The notes beneath the pieces were generated by a model, which searched no databases, was not told where the DNA came from, and saw only the letters and a list, made by a program, of their open reading frames with translations. Shown here piece after piece: positions 1 through 6,160 of a stretch of DNA of 7,351 nucleotides. Source of the stretch: Bacillota bacterium (GTDB lineage: Bacteria > Bacillota > Clostridia > Lutisporales > Lutisporaceae); contig JAEXXN010000355.1 in assembly GCA_023405875.1 (NCBI GenBank), positions 1-7,351 on the forward strand, in the 5' to 3' direction. Numbering within the stretch: position 1 is the first letter of the stretch; each line of letters begins with the position of its first letter. The translations under genes and the position numbers were made by a program.

Positions 1-2451
1 CAGCAGACGGTGGACCAGATGGTGGACTATATAACAGCTCTCGAACCGGGAACCAAGATACAGCTTATGGCACCCATAATACGGGGAAAAAAGGGGGAGC
101 ACCAGAAGCTTATTGAAGAAATAAAAAAGAGCGGTTATGTAAGAGCGAGGATAGACGGAGAGCTCATGGATCTCAATGAGGAGATCAAGCTGGAAAAGAA
201 TAAGAAGCATACCATAGAGGTAATAGTTGACAGGATAGTTGTCAAGGATGGAATAGATAAAAGACTTGCCGACTCCCTGGAAACGGTACTGAAGCTTTCA
301 AGCGGAACAGTATTGGTTGACATAATAGGCAAGGTGGAAAGACTGTTCAGCCAGAACTTTGCATGTGTAGATTGCGGTGTAAGCATAGAAGACCCGGCTC
401 CGAGAATGTTTTCCTTCAACAGCCCCTTCGGAAAATGCCCCGTATGCGACGGCTTGGGTGAGCTCAGGAGAATGGACCCTGACAGGGTGATACCCGACAG
501 GAGCAAATCCATATCCGAGGGTGCAATAGAACCCTGGAAAAACCTGAATGATGATGCCTGGTATTATAGGATACTTGAAGCGGCAGCCGCCCATTACGGT
601 TTCAGCCTGGATGTTCCGGTCCATCAGCTGGATGATAAGACTATAGATATGCTTTTATACGGCAACAACGGAGAAAAGATCAGGATGAAGTACGACAGGG
701 AGTATGGAAGCGGAGAACTGATGGTCAGGTTTGAGGGTGTCATAAACAATCTGGAGAGACGCTACAAGGAAACCAAGTCTGACTACATGAGAAGCGAAAT
801 AGAAAACTATATGTCTTCTATACCTTGCCCTGACTGCAAAGGAACCAGGCTTAAAAAGGAAAGCCTTGCAGTTACTATAGGAGAACTTTCCATTGCCCAG
901 GTATGCGCCATGTCGGTCTACAAAATAAAGGATTTCTTTGACCAAATAGAGCTTACCGACAAGCAGAAGCTCATTTCCAAGCTTGTGCTCAAGGAAGTAA
1001 GGGAGCGGTTGGATTTCCTCATAACTGTGGGCCTGGAATATTTGACCCTTTCCAGGGCCGCAGGTACCCTGTCAGGCGGAGAAGCCCAGAGGATAAGGCT
1101 GGCAACCCAGATAGGCTCAAGTCTTGTGGGAGTATTGTACATACTTGACGAACCGAGCATAGGACTCCATCAGAGGGATAATGAGAAGCTTCTCAGCGCA
1201 CTGAGGGATCTTACCAACCTTGGAAACACCCTGCTGGTTGTCGAGCATGACGAAGATACCATGCATGAAGCCGACTATATCATAGACATGGGCCCAGGGG
1301 CCGGAGTACACGGAGGCCAGATAGTGGCGGCAGGAACTCTGGATAACATACTGGCTTGCGAGGAATCGGTCACGGGACAGTACCTCAGCGGAAAGAAAGT
1401 GATTCCTGTTCCAAAGGAGAGAAGGAAGCCCAATGGCAAATGGCTGGAGATCAAGGGAGCAAATCAAAACAACCTTAAGAACCTGGATGTAAAGATACCC
1501 CTTGGAGTGTTTACCTGTGTTACCGGAGTATCCGGTTCAGGGAAAAGCACACTGGTGAATGAGATATTGTACAAGGAGCTTTCACACAGGCTTTACCGCA
1601 GCAAGGACAGGGCCGGAGAGCACAAGAGCATGGAGGGGCTGGAGCATATAGACAAGGTCATTGATATTGACCAGTCTCCTATAGGCAGGACACCAAGGTC
1701 AAATCCCGCTACCTATACCGGAGTGTTTGACCTTATAAGGGAATTGTTTGCCGCAACCCCTGAAGCCAAGCTGAGAGGCTATAAGAACGGCAGGTTCAGC
1801 TTCAATGTAAAGGGCGGACGCTGCGAGGCCTGCAAGGGTGACGGCATAATAAAGATAGAGATGCAGTTCCTCCCGGATGTTTATGTTCCCTGTGAGGTAT
1901 GCAAGAGCAAAAGATACAACAGGGAGACCCTGGAGGTAAGATACAAGGGTAAGAATATATCTGAAGTGCTTGATATGACTGTGGAGAGTGCCCTGGAGTA
2001 CTTTGAGAACCTTCCGAGGATACAGAGGAAAATTCAGACCCTGTACGATGTGGGTTTGGGCTATATCAAGCTGGGACAGCCCTCAACCGAGCTGTCAGGA
2101 GGCGAAGCCCAGAGGATCAAGCTTGCCTATGAGCTGTCAAAAAGGAGCACCGGCAAGACGGTGTATATACTGGACGAGCCTACCACAGGGCTTCATATCG
2201 CCGATACCCACAAGCTGCTGGGCATACTTGACAGGCTGGTGGATGCGGGCAACAGCATCATTGTAATAGAGCATAATCTGGACGTAATAAAGACCTCCGA
2301 TTATATCATAGACCTGGGCCCCGAAGGCGGAGACCGCGGAGGCACCATAATAGCCCAGGGGACTCCCGAGGAAATCTGCAAGGTAGAGGCCTCCTATACC
2401 GGACATTTTCTGAAGAAGATACTAGACCGGGATAGGGGCAGAGGGCTGTAG
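1..2451 (+). CDS. uvrA: UvrABC excinuclease subunit A (UvrA), 5'-truncated by the window edge
   Basis: UvrA is the ATP-dependent damage sensor of nucleotide excision repair. As a dimer in the cytoplasm it scans DNA and loads UvrB onto lesions. The reading frame is open from base 1, and 816 residues are visible. The family is about 940 residues long, so roughly 120 are missing, including the first Walker A. In window numbering the order is: UvrB-binding/insertion region; zinc-type pairs CVDC (122-125) and CPVC (146-149); CPDC (276-279); first ABC signature LSGGEAQ (357-363) and Walker B ILDEP (381-385); second Walker A GVSGSGKST (509-517); second zinc module CEAC (608-611) and CEVC (631-634); second signature LSGGEAQ (698-704) and Walker B ILDEP (723-727). 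Every key motif in the visible part is intact, so the gene looks functional. It ends with TAG at 2449-2451. The ATG at 28 and GTG at 10 are internal codons, not starts. Any partner genes upstream, such as uvrB, lie outside the window. Confidence 0.98.
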   Translation, partial: QQTVDQMVDYITALEPGTKIQLMAPIIRGKKGEHQKLIEEIKKSGYVRARIDGELMDLNEEIKLEKNKKHTIEVIVDRIVVKDGIDKRLADSLETVLKLSSGTVLVDIIGKVERLFSQNFACVDCGVSIEDPAPRMFSFNSPFGKCPVCDGLGELRRMDPDRVIPDRSKSISEGAIEPWKNLNDDAWYYRILEAAAAHYGFSLDVPVHQLDDKTIDMLLYGNNGEKIRMKYDREYGSGELMVRFEGVINNLERRYKETKSDYMRSEIENYMSSIPCPDCKGTRLKKESLAVTIGELSIAQVCAMSVYKIKDFFDQIELTDKQKLISKLVLKEVRERLDFLITVGLEYLTLSRAAGTLSGGEAQRIRLATQIGSSLVGVLYILDEPSIGLHQRDNEKLLSALRDLTNLGNTLLVVEHDEDTMHEADYIIDMGPGAGVHGGQIVAAGTLDNILACEESVTGQYLSGKKVIPVPKERRKPNGKWLEIKGANQNNLKNLDVKIPLGVFTCVTGVSGSGKSTLVNEILYKELSHRLYRSKDRAGEHKSMEGLEHIDKVIDIDQSPIGRTPRSNPATYTGVFDLIRELFAATPEAKLRGYKNGRFSFNVKGGRCEACKGDGIIKIEMQFLPDVYVPCEVCKSKRYNRETLEVRYKGKNISEVLDMTVESALEYFENLPRIQRKIQTLYDVGLGYIKLGQPSTELSGGEAQRIKLAYELSKRSTGKTVYILDEPTTGLHIADTHKLLGILDRLVDAGNSIIVIEHNLDVIKTSDYIIDLGPEGGDRGGTIIAQGTPEEICKVEASYTGHFLKKILDRDRGRGL

Positions 2452-2468
2452 GTAGGGAGTGGATTCCC

Positions 2469-2690
2469 TAAAATAACAGTCATATATAGCCACACATACG
2501 AATATAAAAATTGATGGCACTAATTCGTTGCGTCTAAGAAAAACCTAACGCATACAACGGACATCCTTGTCCGGAGTATGCTTGCTTCGGCATCCTTGCC
2601 TTCGCATACGGTTTTTCTAAGACTCCGCTCATAAGTGCCATTAACAATTTTTATATAAGTATGCGTTAGCTATATATGACTGTTATTTTA
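2469..2690. repeat. 222-base long inverted repeat, MITE-like palindromic element
   Basis: The left arm (2469-2545) and right arm (2610-2690) are inverted copies. By hand alignment about 66 of the 77 left-arm bases match. The outermost 22 bases are perfect (TAAAATAACAGTC at the left end, GACTGTTATTTTA at the right). Later blocks TATAAAAATTG, ATGGCACT and AGAAAAACC are also conserved, separated by short mismatched or gapped stretches. The 64-base centre carries smaller hairpins. Both ends carry a TA, which would fit a TA target duplication as made by IS630/Tc1-mariner-type MITEs, but a TA at each end is also simply part of the palindrome. No open reading frame of note lies inside, so the element is non-coding. 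It sits 17 bases after the uvrA stop. As RNA it would form a long, imperfect hairpin. Alternatives are a structured non-coding RNA or a large 3'-end hairpin of the uvrA transcript. The inverted repeat itself is certain; its nature is inferred. Confidence 0.85.
2550..2609 (+). repeat. Nested apical hairpins with competing GCATAC/GTATGC pairing
   Basis: The centre of the long inverted repeat contains two similar stem-loops with the same TCCT loop. The first is CGGACA-TCCT-TGTCCG (2558-2573), the second GGCA-TCCT-TGCC (2589-2600). Around them, GCATAC occurs at 2550-2555 and again at 2604-2609, with one complementary GTATGC between them at 2576-2581. The middle copy can pair with either neighbour but not with both, so two mutually exclusive folds are possible. 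The shared core CATCCTTG at 2562-2569 and 2591-2598 suggests internal duplication. The pairing potential is read directly from the sequence; whether the folds form in vivo is unknown. Confidence 0.7.
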
Positions 2691-2745
2691 AGTTTGCCGT
2701 TCCCAATACTTATGTAAAACTCAAGAAAGGGAAATTTAACCTAAG

Positions 2746-2788
2746 GAAGCAATAACCCTGATATCAGGGTTATTGCTTCTTGTTATTT
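2746..2788 (+). terminator. Rho-independent terminator (34-base perfect palindrome plus T-rich tail)
   Basis: Bases 2746-2779 are a perfect palindrome with two abutting 17-base arms, running from GAAGCAATAACCCTG to CAGGGTTATTGCTTC. The stem can be extended by a G-T wobble and one further A-T pair on the outside. It is followed at once by TTGTTATTT (2780-2788), a moderately T-rich tail. This is the form of an intrinsic terminator for transcription arriving from uvrA, and it separates uvrA from the sensory cluster. The T-run is interrupted by G and A, so efficiency is uncertain. On the opposite strand the stem is followed by less T-rich sequence, so forward termination is favoured. Confidence 0.8.
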
Positions 2789-2828
2789 CACAGACTGAGT
2801 AGCTTCCATTCATCCCTCACCTCAAAGT

Positions 2829-2888
2829 TTACAACTTATATTTATTTGTCATAATGTTGTAATATATTGCGCAATGGCAAAATATTGC
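2829..2888. promoter_or_regulatory. Operator-like short repeats in the leader of the sensory cluster
   Basis: The AT-rich leader between the terminator and the binding-protein gene carries three small repeats. TTACAAC (2829-2835) is inverted as GTTGTAA (2856-2862) across 20 bases. ATTGCGCAAT (2866-2875) is a perfect 10-base palindrome. ATATTGC at 2864-2870 recurs in direct orientation at 2882-2888, 18 bases further on. They lie 90-150 bases before the start codon, where a regulator of this promoter could bind. The YesN-like regulator encoded downstream is one candidate. No convincing -35/-10 pair with proper spacing was found, although TTGTCA (2846-2851) resembles a -35 box. The rest of 2789-2976 shows no gene or recognisable riboswitch. 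Confidence 0.3.
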
Positions 2889-2976
2889 AGGAAATAAATT
2901 AAGACTTGGAGAATTAGTACTGCACTTATGCTGATTGTTAATAGAATATATATAGAGTACATATAGGGGGATAGTT

Positions 2977-4299
2977 ATGAAGCTGAAGCAGTCCGGAGTA
3001 TATTACCTGATCATATTGGTTGCATTGGTTATTGTCCCGGTCATGGTTACGCTGAGGATGTTCAACAGGGATACCCCTGTCGAAAGCTTTGAAAGCATCA
3101 AGGATACCATTGAACTCAGATTCATGAGCAGTTGGGGAGGAACTGATACAAAGGCGCAGAAGCTTCAGCAGCTATTGGAGGAATTTGAAAAGGAGAATCC
3201 AGGAGTCAAGGTGATAAACGAATCAATGTCAGGTACGGAATTTCTCTTCAAGCTGAAGACCAACTTCGCCCAGGGCAACGATCCCGATGTGTTCGGCCTT
3301 TGGCCCGGCTCGGATATCAAGATGCTGATAAAGCAGGAGAAGGTGGCCGACCTTACCGGACTGCTGGATTTGGACAAGGAGTGGTTCTCCAGCTTCGGTG
3401 AGGATTCCTGGAGCTATGACAAGTTTGACGGAAGGATATACGGCTTGCCCTGCGAGATCATTTATGAGGGATTATTCCTGAATAAAGATCTTTTTGATAA
3501 ATATGATATAAAGGTTCCGGGGACCTATGAAGAGCTTATTGCCGCCGTAAAGGCATTCAGGGAGAGGGACATCATCCCCATTGCATATAACTCCACCCCC
3601 GAAGGGACTTATTTATATCAGAATATAGTAATGAAGCTTGGAGGTAAGGAGGCTACCGAAAACCCCTACACAGACGGAAAGATAAATCAGTGCTACATAG
3701 ATGGGATGAAGTATGTGAAAGAGCTTTATGACCTGGGGGCATTCCCCAAAAACGCCTTTACAATTGAGGACAAGACCAGGGACAATCTCTTTATAGAAAA
3801 GAAGGCAGCCATGATAGTACAAGGCTCCTGGTTCATCGGTACCGGAGCCTTGAATGCAGAGGATGAGACGGTGGATATCATACCGTTTCCTGTATTTGCA
3901 GAGGGAAAGGCACATACCACCGGCATCATATACGGTCTTGGCAACGGTAATTTCCATATGAGCAATAAGGCGTACAATGATCCTGCCAAAAGGGCGCTGT
4001 GCGTAAAGTTACTTAAATACCTTACCTCGGTGGAGGCTGCCAAGCTGTTCAGCCTTGAATCCGGCTTTATAAGCAATATAAGGATACCTGAGCAGGACTT
4101 GCAGAGCAGCAGGCTGATGAGGAAAGGGCAGGAGCTTATCGCTGTTTCTACGGAGCTGGTAGGTCCTACCGACAGCTTTCTGGACAGAAATCTATGGGAG
4201 CAGTTGCTTGTAACAAGCTTTCCCCAGGTGCTGGAAGGAAGGAAGACCCCAGAGGAGGTATTTGCGGAGATGGGCCTGAGGGCCATGCAGCAGAACTAA
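2977..4299 (+). CDS. Extracellular solute-binding protein, family 1 (sugar-type), membrane-anchored
   Basis: This is a 440-residue periplasmic-binding-protein-fold protein of the family-1 (SBP_bac_1, MalE-like) group, which usually binds sugars or oligosaccharides outside the membrane. The start ATG follows AGGGGG (2965-2970) by 6 bases. A short basic N-terminus leads to a hydrophobic segment at about residues 8-26. No cysteine follows it and no clear signal-peptidase I site is visible, so it looks like an uncleaved anchor rather than a lipoprotein. The binding domain starts near residue 45. Family-like stretches include NDPDVFGLWPG, the hinge-region GRIYGLPCEI, LFLNKDLFDKY, PGTYEELIAAVKAF, and KKAAMIVQGSWF. 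Length is normal for the family. The gene ends 31 bases before the histidine kinase, and no permease or ATPase gene intervenes, which favours a sensing role over transport. The ligand cannot be read from the sequence. A permease-linked transport role remains possible if transport genes follow outside the window. Confidence 0.9.
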   Translation: MKLKQSGVYYLIILVALVIVPVMVTLRMFNRDTPVESFESIKDTIELRFMSSWGGTDTKAQKLQQLLEEFEKENPGVKVINESMSGTEFLFKLKTNFAQGNDPDVFGLWPGSDIKMLIKQEKVADLTGLLDLDKEWFSSFGEDSWSYDKFDGRIYGLPCEIIYEGLFLNKDLFDKYDIKVPGTYEELIAAVKAFRERDIIPIAYNSTPEGTYLYQNIVMKLGGKEATENPYTDGKINQCYIDGMKYVKELYDLGAFPKNAFTIEDKTRDNLFIEKKAAMIVQGSWFIGTGALNAEDETVDIIPFPVFAEGKAHTTGIIYGLGNGNFHMSNKAYNDPAKRALCVKLLKYLTSVEAAKLFSLESGFISNIRIPEQDLQSSRLMRKGQELIAVSTELVGPTDSFLDRNLWEQLLVTSFPQVLEGRKTPEEVFAEMGLRAMQQN

Positions 4300-4318
4300 A
4301 CTATTTTTGTATTATATT

Positions 4319-4323
4319 GGGAG
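4319..4323 (+). promoter_or_regulatory. Ribosome binding site that decides the histidine kinase start
   Basis: GGGAG lies 7 bases before the ATG at 4331. The frame is also open from a TTG at 4307, which would add eight residues, but that codon has only AACTATTTT-type sequence before it and no purine-rich site. The ATG is therefore the better start. Confidence 0.7.
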
Positions 4324-4330
4324 AATTGCC

Positions 4331-6160
4331 ATGCAGAATATTTTAGACAGGTTCATGCTCTTTTATAAAAATACCTCCATAAAGAACAAGCTTCTGTTGC
4401 TGTTCTATATTCAGATCGTCATACCGCTGCTGTTTATAAGTGTGACCAGTTACCAGAAATCTGCGGAGATAATCGAGCAGAAATCCATAAACTATTCCCA
4501 GGATATCCTGAAAATGATAGAGCTGCGTTTCAATGACCTGTCGAGCAGCATGCAGGTACTCACCCTTGAGCTGCTGTATGATAACAGGGTATACGAAGCA
4601 TTGAGCAGAAGCGGATTTGAGGATAACATAACCATATACAACCGTTCAAGTGAATTAAGAAGCATATTGCGCCAGGCAACCTTATCAAGAAACGAGATAC
4701 AATCCATATGCCTTGTAACAAAAGACCGGAGATTTTACAGCTTCGACTCGGACAACAGTAAAGCAAGGATAGATATCATGCTGCCCTACGATGATGCTGT
4801 TGAAGCTGCAAGAAAAGGGAAGGGCAGGCCGGTATGGTACCTGGAAAAGCAGGAGGGCAAGGTAAGCAGCATCTATGTCACCAGGATGATTTACGACAGG
4901 GATACCTATAATGAGATAGGTCTTATGGCTGTAAATATAAAAAAGGAATATCTTGAATCGGTATATACAGATCTATCCAAGGAATCTGTCAACAACATAT
5001 CGATACTCTCGGAAAACAATGAGGAAATTGTAAAGGACTCAGAACACAACGGGATACTCAGCAATTTCTACCGGCAGCAGCTGGCTGGGAAACGGGGCTT
5101 CTATATCGACAAAAAAGCGGGAGTACTGGTATCTTATGTGCTGCTGGAGGACCCTAGCTGGAAGATAGTATATCATATACCCCTGAAGGAGCTTTACCGT
5201 GAAATTGATGCCCTGAGGAGATGGATGATGCTGCTCCTGGTTTATGGGCTGATCATTCTGTCGGTCTTGAGCATACTTACCTCCAGGGATATAATCAAAC
5301 CGATAAAAAGGCTTGTGGAAGGTATGAAAAAGGTTGAGCGCGGCAACAAGCATGAGGACATTGAACTGGACAGAAATGATGAGCTTGGATATCTGAGTGA
5401 AAGCTTCAACAGGATGTCAAAGAAGACAGACTATCTTGTAAACCGGATATACAAGGAGGAGCTTGCCCTTAAGGAAGCAGAGATAAAGGCTCTTCAGGCT
5501 CAGATCAATCCGCACTTTCTTTTCAATACCCTTGAGAATATAAATTGGATGGCTCAGCTTAACGGAGTCCCGGAAATAAGCGAGACTGTGTCGGCCCTTG
5601 CCCGGCTGATTGACGGAAGCATAGGAAGAGGTGACAGGCTGATATCCTTCCGTGAGGAACTGGAATACATAGAAAACTACATGATAATACTGAAAAACAG
5701 GTATGAACACAAGCTGGAAATGCAAACCGGGCTTGATGAGGAGCTTATGGACATAAAAATACCAAGGCTGCTTATACAGCCACTGGTGGAAAATGCAGTC
5801 AAGCATGGAATAGAAAAGAGCAGGCGTAACGGCATAATAAAGCTGGATGCATACAGGGAGAACGGCCATGTAGTATTCCAGGTGGTCGACAACGGTATAG
5901 GCATGAAGCCGGAGGAGCTGGAGGCCCTTAACCGGAGGCTGAAGAAGGATGCGGTTATAAATGAAGGAAACAGTACCGGAGCTGCCGGGAAGAGTATAGG
6001 GCTGGAGAATGTCAACAGAAGGATAAAGCTTTTATATGGAAGCTCATACGGAGTGGAAATAGAAAGCAGCTATGACGAATATACCAGGGTTATTGTGCGT
6101 TTGCCCGTTGACCAGAAGCCAGAAGGAGATAAAGACGATGTTCAAGGTATTGATAGTTGA
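4331..6160 (+). CDS. YesM-like membrane sensor histidine kinase
   Basis: This 609-residue kinase would sense an extracellular signal and phosphorylate the neighbouring response regulator. The order is: cytoplasmic N-terminus; membrane segment 1 at about 21-39; an extracellular region of about 258 residues (40-297) with Cache-like character, including a VLVSYVLLEDPSWKIVYHIP stretch; membrane segment 2 at about 298-317; a HAMP linker (about 318-370); a helical KEAEIKALQAQ segment; and the His_kinase (HPK7/YesM) core. The phospho-acceptor is His395 in INPHFLFNTLENINW. The ATPase domain has the N box PLVENAVKHG with Asn488, DNGIGM (520-525), and GLENV (557-561). All catalytic motifs are present. 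The gene follows the binding-protein gene by 31 bases and overlaps the regulator gene by 23 bases, so the three are very likely one operon. The extracellular domain is the natural docking site for the ligand-loaded binding protein, but this is inferred. Confidence 0.95.
   Translation: MQNILDRFMLFYKNTSIKNKLLLLFYIQIVIPLLFISVTSYQKSAEIIEQKSINYSQDILKMIELRFNDLSSSMQVLTLELLYDNRVYEALSRSGFEDNITIYNRSSELRSILRQATLSRNEIQSICLVTKDRRFYSFDSDNSKARIDIMLPYDDAVEAARKGKGRPVWYLEKQEGKVSSIYVTRMIYDRDTYNEIGLMAVNIKKEYLESVYTDLSKESVNNISILSENNEEIVKDSEHNGILSNFYRQQLAGKRGFYIDKKAGVLVSYVLLEDPSWKIVYHIPLKELYREIDALRRWMMLLLVYGLIILSVLSILTSRDIIKPIKRLVEGMKKVERGNKHEDIELDRNDELGYLSESFNRMSKKTDYLVNRIYKEELALKEAEIKALQAQINPHFLFNTLENINWMAQLNGVPEISETVSALARLIDGSIGRGDRLISFREELEYIENYMIILKNRYEHKLEMQTGLDEELMDIKIPRLLIQPLVENAVKHGIEKSRRNGIIKLDAYRENGHVVFQVVDNGIGMKPEELEALNRRLKKDAVINEGNSTGAAGKSIGLENVNRRIKLLYGSSYGVEIESSYDEYTRVIVRLPVDQKPEGDKDDVQGIDS
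6123..6128 (+). promoter_or_regulatory. Ribosome binding site of the response regulator, inside the kinase gene
   Basis: AAGGAG lies 9 bases before the regulator ATG at 6138 and within the last codons of the kinase gene. It is the strongest Shine-Dalgarno match in the cluster. Its position inside the upstream coding region supports translational coupling of kinase and regulator. Confidence 0.8.

Noticed and set aside
2454..2469. Small hairpin AGGGA/TCCCT directly after the uvrA stop as terminator
   Set aside because: The stem has only five pairs and is followed by AAAATAAC rather than a T-run.
2469..2690. CRISPR array or group II intron
   Set aside because: There are no regularly spaced direct repeats with unique spacers, and the element is too short and lacks any reverse transcriptase or intron domain V motif.
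2846..2868. Sigma-A promoter from TTGTCA (2846-2851) and TATATT (2863-2868)
   Set aside because: The spacer would be only 11 bases, far from the usual 16-18. Other pairings in the leader match the consensus too weakly to call.
3726..4286. Open frame of 186 codons on the minus strand
   Set aside because: It lies wholly antisense to the well-supported binding-protein gene, has no recognisable domain, and is explained as a shadow of the + strand codon pattern.
4307..4330. TTG start giving an eight-residue longer histidine kinase
   Set aside because: No purine-rich site precedes the TTG, while GGGAG sits 7 bases before the ATG at 4331.
5417..5869. Open frame of 150 codons on the minus strand
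   Set aside because: It is antisense to the catalytic core of the histidine kinase, including His395 and the N box, and is a codon-bias shadow.
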